Shown here: one piece after another, positions 26,770-35,487 of the stretch
Layout: each line of letters opens with the position of its first letter
Position numbering within the stretch: position 1 is the stretch's first letter
NCBI RefSeq assembly: GCF_023701525.1
Contig: NZ_JAMQAW010000046.1
Location: 1-59,609 of the forward strand
Origin: Streptomyces albipurpureus
Lineage (GTDB): Bacteria > Actinomycetota > Actinomycetes > Streptomycetales > Streptomycetaceae
Length of the DNA stretch: 59,609 bases
Direction: 5' to 3'
Notes under the pieces: model-generated
Databases searched by the model: none
What the model was told of the DNA's origin: nothing
What the model saw: the letters and a program-made list of their open reading frames with translations, nothing else
Program-made: the position numbers and the translations under genes

Positions 26770-27375
26770 CTACAACCAGCCGAACTCCTTTGACAGCCTT
26801 ATGGCATCGAGTCTGTTTCTCGCGCCCGTCTTCCGTATGGCCGCTGCCAGGTAGTTGCGCACCGTGCCGCTGGCCAGGTGCAGAGCATTGGCGATCGCCG
26901 AAACCGACTCGCCCTCCGCGGCCATGGCCAGCACATGTAATTCTCTGGGCGAGAGGGGGACCTCGGTTGCCTGTAACAGTCCGAAGGCGAGTGACTGATC
27001 GATATGCCGGCCACCATTGGCCACCTTCCGTACCACCTCGCAGAGATTGTCCACCGGGCCGAACTTGTCGATATAGCCTCTCGCTCCGGCGTCGGAGGCT
27101 CTACGTAAGTCTCCGGCCCGATCCCCACGGGCGAGTACCACCAGCGCGGTGCGCTGGTCAGCAGATCGCAGCAGTGAATCGGACAACGTCAGTACTTCCA
27201 CGGAATCCGGACAGTCGAGATCGGTGAGCAGTATGTCGGCCGGCCTCTCCTCCATGGCCAACCGCACACCACCCTTGTCGGTGGTGTCTACATGAATGCC
27301 ATGGTCTTTGCCGAGCAGGCAAGCCAACGAGGCACGCCACAGTGAGACCGCGTGCACTAGCAGAACCGTCGTCAT
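26770..27375 (-). CDS. amfR: NarL-type response regulator of the amf locus, three TTA codons
   Basis: 201 residues, convergent with amfA. A receiver-like domain (1-120) precedes a LuxR-type helix-turn-helix (138-195: LSPRELHVLAMAAEG, TVRNYLAAAIRKTGARNR). The probable phosphorylation site is D52 in ILLTDLD, but the N-terminal acidic pair is absent (VLLVHA instead of VLxVDD), so phosphorylation may be unusual. Orthologues (RamR, AmfR) activate the synthetase operon. Codons 90, 134 and 146 are TTA (27106-27108, 26974-26976, 26938-26940), a strong sign of bldA control. GGAGGAGC precedes the ATG. Confidence 0.92.
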   Translation of the reverse strand: MTTVLLVHAVSLWRASLACLLGKDHGIHVDTTDKGGVRLAMEERPADILLTDLDCPDSVEVLTLSDSLLRSADQRTALVVLARGDRAGDLRRASDAGARGYIDKFGPVDNLCEVVRKVANGGRHIDQSLAFGLLQATEVPLSPRELHVLAMAAEGESVSAIANALHLASGTVRNYLAAAIRKTGARNRLDAIRLSKEFGWL

Positions 27376-27402
27376 GAGCTGCTCCTCCAGCTGTCAACGT
27401 GT

Positions 27403-27419
27403 ACGTACGGTGCGTACGT
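27403..27419. promoter_or_regulatory. Palindrome upstream of amfR
   Basis: ACGTACG-GTG-CGTACGT, perfect 7-bp arms, 28 bases before the amfR start and just before its ribosome site. Candidate operator in the amfR leader; the binding protein is unknown. Confidence 0.5.
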
Positions 27420-27592
27420 TCGGTGGGCAACTATCACCAGTTGACCGCAGACGGGCGCTGCGACACTGACGATCTGCCTAATACCCTCGAAGGGGGGACG
27501 CGAGGGGGGCGTGAGAGCGCACGGAGGTAGTGATCTGTGCGCCCCTGCTGCGTCTGCCCGCGCTGTGGACGACGACACAGTGCAGGCCATCG

Positions 27593-27823
27593 CTTCAGGG
27601 GCGGAACCACGCCAAAAATCCAGCCTGGCGAGGACTCGTCAAAGCAGGGGGCGACAGGGCGAAGAGGGTTGTGCCGCGGGCACATTCCGAAGGGAACCAG
27701 TAGGCGCTCGGTCCGCGGTTCAGCTCGGGTGGAGCCAGGTCAACCGACACTCCAGGAGGCCTCCATGTCCAGTAGGTTGCCGGGCGGGCCGCGGATGCGC
27801 ATAGCGCCCTTCAGGGGCGGAAC
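27593..27823. repeat. 15-bp direct repeat pair CTTCAGGGGCGGAAC
   Basis: Exact copies at 27593-27607 and 27809-27823, 216 bases apart in the non-coding region. Function unknown; they could be paired activator sites. Confidence 0.45.
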
Positions 27824-28226
27824 GGTGCGTCGTGGTGATGCTTCTCGTGCGGTCGTTCGCGGTCTCTCCTCCTCCGTCAACCGCCGGACCGCTCCATTCG
27901 AGCGCACCTGCCGACTGTTTCCCGGAACGGTTGAACACGCGTTCCGTGCCTGGTCGCCTGCCCTGCACGGTACGGACCACACCGCGAGGGCAAGGGGTGC
28001 GGCTGCGAAGCCACAGGATGGCGCGATATGTACCCCCGCACTCTCCTTGAAGACGCATGGAACCTTGACCACCAGTCACCAGGGCCTCGCCCCGGCCCTT
28101 GCGCCCCTCGATGAACACATGTCAACGCGCCTACCCTCAACGATCTCGACGCACTGCCCCGACTGCCCCGGTGGCAGTGCCGAACCCGGACCGCTCTCCC
28201 CGGCCCCGCTGACGGCCAGGGCTTTT

Positions 28227-28253
28227 CCCTGCTCACGGCCAGGCTGAGCAGGG
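28227..28253. terminator. Hairpin in intergenic region
   Basis: CCCTGCTCA pairs perfectly with TGAGCAGGG across a 9-base loop. No gene ends near it, so it may terminate an unseen transcript or be part of an RNA structure. Confidence 0.4.
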
Positions 28254-28482
28254 AGGGAAGCCGGATTCGGGTGAGGTCGCGCCCCTCGAACACCGTTTCC
28301 CTCCTCTGTGCCTTCACTCCCCGAAACCGCCGGCCGCTCCCAGGCGTCCCGATCATGGGACGTTGCGTCCGCCCCACCGCTGGCGGGGGCGATCGGCGTT
28401 CCCGTTCGTCGGACGCGGGCCGTGAATCGCCGCGTTCATCCCTAGTTGAGGACCGAAACGGTCCGCAAGTCTTACTACCGTG

Positions 28483-29616
28483 ATGCTCATGGCCCCCAGG
28501 AACCAGCACCCCGTCCTCAGTACCCGCGCACTCAACCGCGCCACACTCGACCGCCAACTCCTGCTACGCCGGGTACCTCGATCCGAGCTCCCCATCGTCG
28601 GCGCGGTCGAACACGTCGTCGGTCTCCAGGCGCAGAACGTGAAACCGCCGTACTACGCCCTCGCCGCCCGGCTGGCGGACTTCGACCCGCAGGAACTCTC
28701 CGAGCCGATGGCCTCCCGCAAGGTCGCCCGGCTGGTCACCATGCGATCCACCATCCACACCCACTCCGCGGCGGACTGCCTGGCCCTGCGGCCACTGGTC
28801 CAAAGCGGTGGCCCCGACCGCGAACTGAACGCCTTCCGCAAGGGCCTCCAGGGCGTCGACCTGGGGCACCTCGCCGCACTCAGCCGCGAACTGGTCGAAG
28901 CGCAACCGCGGACCATGAAGCAGCTGCGCGAAGCACTGCTCGCCCGCTGGCCAGGCGCCGACGCGGCCTCTCTCGCTGTCGCCGCCCGCTGTCTGCTGCC
29001 CTTGGTGCAGACCACTCCCCGCGGCCTCTGGGGCGGCAGCGGACAGGTCACGCTGACCACCGCCGAGCACTGGTTCGGGCGGCCGGCGGGTCCCACAGCC
29101 ACCCCCGAGGCCCTTGTGCTGCGCTATCTGGCCGCTTTCGGGCCCGCGTCCATCAGGGACATGCAGACATGGTCGGGGCTCACCAGGATGAGGGAGGTCT
29201 TTGAACGACTGCGGCCCCAACTGAGCCTCTTCCAGGACGAGAAAGGGGTCGAGCTCTTCGATCTCCCCGACGCGCCTCGCCCCGATGCCCAGGTATCGGC
29301 TCCGCCGCGCTTCCTGCCCGAGTTCGACAATCTGCTGCTCTCCCACGCGGACCGCGGTCGAGTGGTGGCCAAGGACGAACACCGAGGCCTCACCTGGCGG
29401 GGGAACCGGTCCTACCCCACCCTGCTCGTCGATGGATTCCTCGCCGGGATCTGGCAACTCACCGAGTCGGCGCAGCGGGCGACCCTGCTGGTGCAGCCCT
29501 TCGGCACCCTCACCCGGGGCCAGCGAACCGAAGTGGCCGAGGAGGGGGAGCGGATGCTCACCGCCATGTCCACGGCCACCTCGCATGACGTTCGCTTCGG
29601 CCATTTCCTCGACTGA
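28483..29616 (+). CDS. AlkZ/YcaQ-like winged-helix protein (HTH_42 family)
   Basis: 377 residues from ATG 28483; GTG 28480 and ATG 28489 are alternatives and none has a clear ribosome site. The N-terminus LSTRALNRATLDRQLLLRR and the following VVGLQAQN, MRSTIHTHSAADCLAL and the central HWFGRP region match the winged-helix DNA-binding/DNA-glycosylase superfamily of AlkZ and YcaQ. The QAQ at about residues 49-51 corresponds to the catalytic QxQ of AlkZ, which unhooks alkylated or crosslinked bases. Actual substrate is unknown; many family members have no assigned role. A small palindrome lies just upstream. The neighbours are unrelated. Confidence 0.8.
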   Translation: MLMAPRNQHPVLSTRALNRATLDRQLLLRRVPRSELPIVGAVEHVVGLQAQNVKPPYYALAARLADFDPQELSEPMASRKVARLVTMRSTIHTHSAADCLALRPLVQSGGPDRELNAFRKGLQGVDLGHLAALSRELVEAQPRTMKQLREALLARWPGADAASLAVAARCLLPLVQTTPRGLWGGSGQVTLTTAEHWFGRPAGPTATPEALVLRYLAAFGPASIRDMQTWSGLTRMREVFERLRPQLSLFQDEKGVELFDLPDAPRPDAQVSAPPRFLPEFDNLLLSHADRGRVVAKDEHRGLTWRGNRSYPTLLVDGFLAGIWQLTESAQRATLLVQPFGTLTRGQRTEVAEEGERMLTAMSTATSHDVRFGHFLD

Positions 29617-29642
29617 TGGCCCGCCCGCCGCGATCTATCCGC

Positions 29643-30086
29643 TCACTGCTCCGACGAGGCGGTGGAGAGCTCCCACTCCGAGGTCCGTTCCTCGGCCCTT
29701 TCCGCAAGGGGCTGCGAGGCTTCGAGCTCTCCCGAGCTGCGACGGCGTGCGCAGAGCGGCACCCGCGGTCCAGCCGTGGCCGGCCGGGCCGGTCCAGGGG
29801 CGGTCAGCTGCGGGTCGACCGTCAGCATCAGCACTCCGAGCGGCTCCGCGAGCTCCCTGAGCACGGGCTCCGCGAGCCTGATCCACTGCTGCCCAGCGCC
29901 CAGGACCGCGGCGAGTTGTTCCCCGCTGGTGAATCCCACGGCGGTGCGCACCCCCAGGGGCGTACGCATAAAACACAGTTGGCGGCCGCCGAGCGAGCCC
30001 AGACGCACCGGGACATAGAGGGGTCCCGTCGGGCGGGGTTCCTCAGGGTCGCCGCCGTCGGATTCCTCGCGTCTGATCGAGTACAT
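29643..30086 (-). CDS. SseB/SAV_915-like protein of unknown function
   Basis: 147 residues from ATG 30086 with GGAGGAAG upstream. The first 80 residues (GPLYVPVRLGSLGGRQLCFMRTPLGVRTAVGFTS, in two motifs, then LAAVLGAGQQWIRLAEPVLRELAEPLGV) resemble the SseB N-terminal domain found in small actinobacterial proteins of the SAV_915 type. The C-terminal 50 residues are low complexity, rich in Ser, Glu and Ala. No enzymatic motif is visible. It ends convergently with the AlkZ-like gene. Confidence 0.65.
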   Translation of the reverse strand: MYSIRREESDGGDPEEPRPTGPLYVPVRLGSLGGRQLCFMRTPLGVRTAVGFTSGEQLAAVLGAGQQWIRLAEPVLRELAEPLGVLMLTVDPQLTAPGPARPATAGPRVPLCARRRSSGELEASQPLAERAEERTSEWELSTASSEQ

Positions 30087-30418
30087 GCTTCCTCCACTGG
30101 GAGCCGGGCCGACTCCAAGAGCCAGGCCAAGCCAAGAGCTGAGCCGGTGACCGGGGTGCATACGCCATCCGACCCCTCGACGCTAGGTCGTAAGGCACCG
30201 CATCGACCGGCTCATGACGCACTGCTGACGCCCATGCCCCGGTAATTGACGCATCCTGAGCGGGTGGCGGGCACCAGGACGGATATCCGGTACCGAGCGC
30301 TCCCCGCCAGTCGTCAGCTGCCATCGCCGGACAGCGCGGGCGAACCGCGAACCGCTCACCCGGGGACAGCGTTCCACCAGCCGTTTCGGGATGCGCGCCG
30401 GGTACTGGTCGCCGATCG
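30087..30418. other. Intergenic region, no feature seen
   Basis: 332 bases between two leftward genes. I see no convincing gene, RNA or strong hairpin. Confidence 0.5.
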
Positions 30419-31063
30419 TCAGTCCCCGCGACCCGTCGCCGCCACCGTCACGCCCAGACCGATCATCGCGAACCCGCCCGCGCCACCCACCAGCGACAGC
30501 CGCCGATCCGAGCGGGCGAACCAGCCGCGCGCCGCCGCGGCACCAAGGCCCCAGAGCGTGTCCGTGACCAGACCGATGGAGATCGGCACCAAGCCGAGTA
30601 GCAGCATCTGCACCGGGACATCGCCCGCCGAGTGGTCCACGAACTGAGGCAGCACCGCGGCGAAGAACACGATCCCCTTCGGGTTGGTCACGCCGACCAG
30701 AACACCATCCACGACCGTGCGCAGCTCACCGCGCATCGGCACCGAGGGCCTCTGGAGGTCGGCGACCTTCATCTCCTTGCGGTGCCGGAACGCCTGCACC
30801 CCCAGAAAGATCAGATAGGCCGCGCCCGCGAGCTTCACGACCAGGAACACGGTCACGGAACGCTCCACCAACGAGCCGATTCCCAGGGCGACGGCCACGA
30901 CCAGGACATAGGAACCAAGGACATTGCCCAGCACGGTGGCCAGCGCGCTGCGACGACCGTGGGCGAGGGCCCGCCCGATCACGAACAGCACACTCGGACC
31001 GGGGATGACGATCACCAGGAGGGACATTGCGGCGAAGGCGAGCAAGCGGTCGATGGGCACCAT
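30419..31063 (-). CDS. LysE/RhtB-family amino-acid exporter
   Basis: 214 residues with about six hydrophobic segments. The hallmark IPGPSVLFVIGRALAHGRR sits after the first segment, followed by GAAYLIFLGVQAFR and NPKGIVFFAAVLPQF, all typical of the LysE/RhtB family. It probably exports an amino acid or related small molecule; the substrate cannot be deduced. The LuxR-GAF gene upstream is on the same strand, but 84 bases separate the two genes. Confidence 0.92.
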   Translation of the reverse strand: MVPIDRLLAFAAMSLLVIVIPGPSVLFVIGRALAHGRRSALATVLGNVLGSYVLVVAVALGIGSLVERSVTVFLVVKLAGAAYLIFLGVQAFRHRKEMKVADLQRPSVPMRGELRTVVDGVLVGVTNPKGIVFFAAVLPQFVDHSAGDVPVQMLLLGLVPISIGLVTDTLWGLGAAAARGWFARSDRRLSLVGGAGGFAMIGLGVTVAATGRGD

Positions 31064-31147
31064 CGGCTCATTGAATCGGACCGATCATCGTCTGCCTAGG
31101 CCGAGGACAGCACCGCTGCCCTCGAACCCCGAGGTGAAAGTGCAACT

Positions 31148-32005
31148 TCAGGGCAGCAGCCCCGCCCGCCTCGCCGCCACCACCGCCTCAAGCCGGGTGT
31201 GCGCCCCCAGCTTCCGCATGGCCGCTCGTAGATAGCCCTTCACGGTCTCCGGCCGCAGTCCCAGCCGGTCCGCCGTCGTCACATTGGTCGCACCCGCCGC
31301 CACACAGGCCAGCACGTCCAACTCGCGCGGGGCCAGTGCCACCGGCTGCATGGGCCGCCGGGTGCCCGTGCCCGGGGGTGCGTCCGACCGCACCCCCGCC
31401 TCCGCCAGTCGTTCGCAGACCGCCAGCAGGGTCTCCCTGAGCTCTGGATCGGCCACCTTCGGCGCCAGCGCCCGAAGCTCGCCGTGCACCTCGCGAACCT
31501 CCTCCCACGCCCCCGGACCCGCGACGGGTTCCCTGGCGATGGCCAAGAGCCCCTGCACCTCGTCTCGGACCACCAGCGCTTGCTCGACATCCCGCGCCGC
31601 CGCCACCGCCGCGTCGAAGGTCCGATCACCCAGCGGCATCGGCCGGCGTAGCGCCCCGTACAACACCCCTCGTACTCTTCGGCGTACGACGACGGGCACC
31701 GCGAGCACCGAGCGCAGGCCCTCGGTCGATACGGCGGAGTCGTACTCATGGCTGATGTGGCGCGCCTCGCGGTAGTCGGTCACCGCACAGGGCCGGGACA
31801 GTGCCATGGACTTGCCGCCCAGACCGTTGCCCATACAGATCGACAGCCCGTGGAGCGCGCTTGTCTGCGCTCCGCTGAGTTGGGCGATCCGCAGCCGTTG
31901 GGCGTCGTGCAGTAGTCCACCGAAGGCGATCGGTAGCCCCGTCGCGCGACGCAAGCGCACGAGCGCTGCTCGCATCTCCACCGCCTCGGTCGGCTCGTAC
32001 AACAC
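31148..32005 (-). CDS. LuxR-type regulator with GAF-like sensor domain
   Basis: 285 residues from GTG 32005, with AGAGGGAG upstream; a longer frame to 32131 would cross the shared operator region. Residues 20-170 look like a GAF domain (TGLPIAFGGLLH, LRSVLAVPVVVRRRVRGVLYGAL) and 215-280 are a LuxR helix-turn-helix (LAPRELDVLACVAAGATNVTTADRL, split at the glycine; VKGYLRAAMRKLGAHTR). It is divergent from two acyl-CoA synthetase genes with a 24-bp palindrome between, so it probably controls them in response to an aromatic or acyl compound. Confidence 0.85.
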   Translation of the reverse strand: MLYEPTEAVEMRAALVRLRRATGLPIAFGGLLHDAQRLRIAQLSGAQTSALHGLSICMGNGLGGKSMALSRPCAVTDYREARHISHEYDSAVSTEGLRSVLAVPVVVRRRVRGVLYGALRRPMPLGDRTFDAAVAAARDVEQALVVRDEVQGLLAIAREPVAGPGAWEEVREVHGELRALAPKVADPELRETLLAVCERLAEAGVRSDAPPGTGTRRPMQPVALAPRELDVLACVAAGATNVTTADRLGLRPETVKGYLRAAMRKLGAHTRLEAVVAARRAGLLP

Positions 32006-32031
32006 CGTTCCACTCCCTCTGTTTCCCCCGG

Positions 32032-32055
32032 CACCACCCCCGATCGGGGGTGGTG
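32032..32055. promoter_or_regulatory. 24-bp perfect palindrome, divergent operator
   Basis: CACCACCCCCGA is followed directly by its reverse complement. It lies between the divergent LuxR-GAF and acyl-CoA synthetase genes, 27 bases before the regulator start, and is a good candidate operator for that regulator. Confidence 0.7.
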
Positions 32056-32112
32056 AGACATAGGTCACTGCTAACACGATGCTACTGAGTGGTGTGGCAA
32101 TGAGGAGGGCAC

Positions 32113-33792
32113 ATGGCGGCAAGCGGCGCAACCGAGGAGTTCCGGGCAGCCCGGGACTTCCTGCTGCGGTATCGGGAGGAGTACCGAGCCGCGTACGACG
32201 GCTTCGTCTGGCCCCGACCCAGGCAGTTCAACTGGGCCCTTGACTGGTTCGACGCCATCGCCGACGGCAATGACCGGACCGCGCTGCATATCGTCGAAGA
32301 GGAAGGGACCGAGACCCGACTCTCGTTCGACGATCTGTCCATCCGTTCCGCCCGGGTGGCGAACTGGCTCCGTGCCCAGGGCGTAAGGGCCGGTGAGCGG
32401 GTTGTTGTCATGCTCGGCAACCAGCACGAGCTGTGGGAAGTCGCTCTCGCGGCCATGAAACTCCGGGCCGTCGTCATCCCGGCAACCCCGTTGCTGGGCC
32501 CCGTCGATCTTCGAGATCGCGTGGAGCGTGGCCAGGCCACCCATGTGCTCGTACGCTCCGAGGACACGGAGAAGTTCGCCGAAGTACCCGGCGACTACAC
32601 CCGGATCGCGGTCGGGGACAAGATCGACAACTGGCTTTCCTATGCCGACGCGTACACCGCCGACCCCGTTTTCCAGCCGGATGGCGTCACTCGATCCGAT
32701 GACACCCTGATGCTGTACTTCACCTCCGGCACGACCGCCCGTCCCAAACTTGTTGAACACACCCACACCTCCTACCCCATCGGTCATCTCGCCACGATGT
32801 ACTGGATCGGTCTCCAGCCGGGCGATGTGCATCTGAACATCTCCTCGCCGGGGTGGGCCAAGCACGCCTGGTCCAATCTCTTCGCGCCCTGGAACGCCGA
32901 GGCCACGGTCTTTGTCTACAACTACAGCCGTTTCGACGCGCCCCGGCTGATGGCCGCGATGGACCGCGCGGGCGTCAGCAGCTTCTGTGCACCGCCGACC
33001 GTGTGGCGGATGTTGATCCAAGCCGACCTCACTCAGTTGGAGAATCCGCCGAGGGAAGCCGTCGCCGCGGGTGAGCCGCTCAATCCGGAGGTGATCGAGA
33101 CCGTTCGTCGGGAGTGGGGCGTCACCATCCGGGACGGGTTCGGGCAGACCGAGACCGCCGTCCAGGTCTCCAACAGCCCGGGCCAGTTGCTGAAGGCCGG
33201 CTCGATGGGCCGGCCGAGTCCCGGGTACCGGGTCGAGCTGCTTGACCCGGTCACCGGTGAACCCGGCGCATCGGAGGGGGAGATCGCCCTCGATCTCGCC
33301 GCCCGTCCGGTGGGGCTGATGGCGACCTACCACGGCGACCCCGAGCTCACCGGCCAGGCCATGGCGGGCGGCTACTACCGCACCGGCGACATCGGATCGC
33401 GCGATGCCGATGGGTACATCACCTATGTCGGCCGCTCGGACGACGTCTTCAAGGCATCCGACTACAAGATCTCTCCGTTCGAGTTGGAAAGCGCCCTACT
33501 GGAGCACGCGGCGGTTGCGGAGGCCGCCGTGGTGCCCGCCCCCGACCCCCTTCGACTCGCCGTCCCCAAGGCCTATGTCGTACTCGCCGACGGCTGGGAG
33601 CCGGGCCCTGAGACCGCGAAGATCCTCTTCGCCCACTCACGGTCGGTGCTCTCCCCGTACAAGCGGGTACGTCGGTTGGAGTTCGCCGAACTCCCCAAGA
33701 CCGTCTCCGGAAAGATCCGCCGAATTGAACTGCGCGAACGCACGGCAAAGGGTTCGATCACCACCGAGTACGACGAGGGAGAACTGCGATGA
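32113..33792 (+). CDS. Acyl-CoA synthetase, medium-chain (ACSM-like)
   Basis: 559 residues, AMP-forming ligase. P-loop YFTSGTTARPKL, then GWAKHAWSNLFAPW, DGFGQTET, YYRTGDIGSRDADGYITYVGR and the terminal lysine motif PKTVSGKIRR. The overall pattern (HELWEVALAAMKLRAVVIPATP) is of the medium-chain/benzoate-type acyl-CoA synthetases. It activates a carboxylic acid to its CoA thioester via an acyl-adenylate. ATG 32113 has GAGGAGGG upstream. The four-base overlap with the next ligase implies a coupled operon. Substrate unknown; fatty or aryl acids are possible. Confidence 0.92.
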   Translation: MAASGATEEFRAARDFLLRYREEYRAAYDGFVWPRPRQFNWALDWFDAIADGNDRTALHIVEEEGTETRLSFDDLSIRSARVANWLRAQGVRAGERVVVMLGNQHELWEVALAAMKLRAVVIPATPLLGPVDLRDRVERGQATHVLVRSEDTEKFAEVPGDYTRIAVGDKIDNWLSYADAYTADPVFQPDGVTRSDDTLMLYFTSGTTARPKLVEHTHTSYPIGHLATMYWIGLQPGDVHLNISSPGWAKHAWSNLFAPWNAEATVFVYNYSRFDAPRLMAAMDRAGVSSFCAPPTVWRMLIQADLTQLENPPREAVAAGEPLNPEVIETVRREWGVTIRDGFGQTETAVQVSNSPGQLLKAGSMGRPSPGYRVELLDPVTGEPGASEGEIALDLAARPVGLMATYHGDPELTGQAMAGGYYRTGDIGSRDADGYITYVGRSDDVFKASDYKISPFELESALLEHAAVAEAAVVPAPDPLRLAVPKAYVVLADGWEPGPETAKILFAHSRSVLSPYKRVRRLEFAELPKTVSGKIRRIELRERTAKGSITTEYDEGELR

Positions 33793-35453
33793 GCCTCATC
33801 GATGTGCGTCCGATGGACAACTGGGTGGTGGATGCCCCACTCTCCTACGCGCACGGCACCGGGGCCACCCCCCTGCTCGGCGAGACCATCGGCCAGAACC
33901 TGGACCGGGCCATCGCCGCCCATCCCGACCGTGACGCCCTGGTGGACCTCCCCTCCGGAACCCGCCTGACCTATGCCGAGTTGGGCGCGGCCGTCGACCG
34001 ACTCGCCCGGGCGCTGATAGGCATCGGCGTGGCCAAGGGCGACCGGGTCGGGATCTGGGCCGTCAACTGCCCCGAGTGGGTACTGGTGCAGTACGCCACC
34101 GCCCGGGTCGGCGCGATCATGGTCAATCTCAACCCCGCCTACCGGGCGCAGGAACTGGAGTACGTACTCAAGCAGGCCGGGGTCTCCGTCCTCTGCGCCT
34201 CACAACGGCACAAGAGCAGTGACTACCGCGCACTGATCGAATCGGTCCGCGACCGCTGTCTCGATCTGCGGTCCGTCCACCTGATCGGGGACGACTCCTG
34301 GGACCGTCTCCTGGCTGCCGCCACCGCTGTCGGCGACGGCGCACTCATCGCTCGTCAGGCGGAGTTGTCCTGTGACGACCCGGTGAACATCCAGTACACC
34401 TCGGGCACCACGGGTTTCCCCAAGGGCGCCACCCTCTCCCATCACAACATCCTCAACAACGGTTACTCCGTGGGGGAGACCCTCGGCTGTACCGAACGGG
34501 ACCGGATATGCGTGCCAGTCCCCTTCTACCACTGCTTCGGGATGGTGATGGGAAATCTGGCAGCCACCTCCCATGGGGCGTGCATAGTGATTCCCGCGCC
34601 CTCCTTCGACCCGGAGGCGACCTTGAGGGCGGTCTCCGAAGAGCGTTGCACCGCGCTGTACGGGGTACCGACGATGTTCATCGCCGAGCTCGATCTGCCG
34701 AACTTCACCTCGTACGATCTCACTTCCCTCCGAACCGGCATCATGGCCGGCTCTCCCTGCCCGGTGGAGGTGATGAGGCGGGTGGTCAGCGAGATGCATA
34801 TGGCGGAGGTCTCCATCTGCTACGGCATGACGGAGACCTCTCCCGTCTCCACCCAGACCCGCCGGGATGACAACCTCGACCGGCGCACCGGTACGGTCGG
34901 TCGGGTGATGCCTCATATAGAGGTGAAGGTGGTTGACCCAGTCACGGGAGTGACCCTGCCCCGCGGGGAGGCCGGTGAGTTGTGCACCCGCGGCTACAGC
35001 GTGATGCTGGGGTACTGGGGCGAGCCGGAGCGGACGGCGGAAGCCGTTGATCCGGGCCGTTGGATGCATACCGGGGACCTGGCCGTGATGCGGGACGACG
35101 GCTATGTGCAGATAGTGGGCCGGATCAAGGACATGATCATCCGGGGTGGTGAGAACGTCTACCCCCGGGAGGTCGAGGAGTTTCTCCACACCCACCCCAA
35201 GGTCGCCGATGTGCAGGTCGTCGGGGTGCCTGACCAGCGGTACGGCGAGGAGATCCTGGCCTGCGTCATACCGCGGGACCCGGCCGATCCGCCCGCCCTG
35301 GAGGACATCACCGCCTTCTGCCGCGAGCGGTTGGCCCACTACAAGATCCCTCGCCTGCTCCAGATCCTGGACGGTTTCCCGCTCACGGTCAGTGGCAAGG
35401 TGCGCAAGGTGGAGTTGCGCGAGCGGTACGGTCCGCAGCTGTCGCGGGAGTGA
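33789..35453 (+). CDS. Acyl-CoA synthetase, FadD-like
   Basis: 554 residues. Motifs IQYTSGTTGFPKGATLSHHN (20 residues), YHCFGMVMGN, CYGMTETSPVS, WMHTGDLAVMRDDGYVQIVGR (in parts) and LTVSGKVRKVEL are those of fatty-acyl-CoA ligases of the FadD3/FadD35 type. It would activate a second acid, or give a wider chain-length range, next to the upstream ligase. The start overlaps the upstream gene (ATGA). Two different ligases in one operon under a GAF-type regulator suggests catabolism of an exogenous acid, but no beta-oxidation genes follow. Confidence 0.92.
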   Translation: MSLIDVRPMDNWVVDAPLSYAHGTGATPLLGETIGQNLDRAIAAHPDRDALVDLPSGTRLTYAELGAAVDRLARALIGIGVAKGDRVGIWAVNCPEWVLVQYATARVGAIMVNLNPAYRAQELEYVLKQAGVSVLCASQRHKSSDYRALIESVRDRCLDLRSVHLIGDDSWDRLLAAATAVGDGALIARQAELSCDDPVNIQYTSGTTGFPKGATLSHHNILNNGYSVGETLGCTERDRICVPVPFYHCFGMVMGNLAATSHGACIVIPAPSFDPEATLRAVSEERCTALYGVPTMFIAELDLPNFTSYDLTSLRTGIMAGSPCPVEVMRRVVSEMHMAEVSICYGMTETSPVSTQTRRDDNLDRRTGTVGRVMPHIEVKVVDPVTGVTLPRGEAGELCTRGYSVMLGYWGEPERTAEAVDPGRWMHTGDLAVMRDDGYVQIVGRIKDMIIRGGENVYPREVEEFLHTHPKVADVQVVGVPDQRYGEEILACVIPRDPADPPALEDITAFCRERLAHYKIPRLLQILDGFPLTVSGKVRKVELRERYGPQLSRE

Positions 35454-35487
35454 CAGGGCGGCCCGGGACCGGCGCCCGTCGGCGCGG

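Larger units (their letters stand above)
27376..28482. other. 1.1-kb intergenic region upstream of amfR
   Basis: Open frames exist but have Arg/Pro/Gly-rich shadow composition and no family resemblance. Structures seen: a 17-bp palindrome at 27403-27419, a 15-bp direct repeat CTTCAGGGGCGGAAC at 27593-27607 and 27809-27823, a hairpin at 28227-28253 and a short palindrome at 28450-28464. It may hold long regulatory regions for amfR or a non-coding RNA. Confidence 0.55.

Noticed and set aside
27626..27635. TGGCGAGGAC as an AdpA site
   Set aside because: One mismatch to the TGGCSNGWWY consensus at the first W; such near matches are expected by chance.
27537..28247. 236-codon open frame upstream of amfR
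   Set aside because: Arg/Pro/Ser-rich, no recognisable domain, no ribosome site; treated as non-coding.
32071..33333. 420-codon open frame antisense to the acyl-CoA synthetase
   Set aside because: No family motif; the sense strand has intact ligase motifs.
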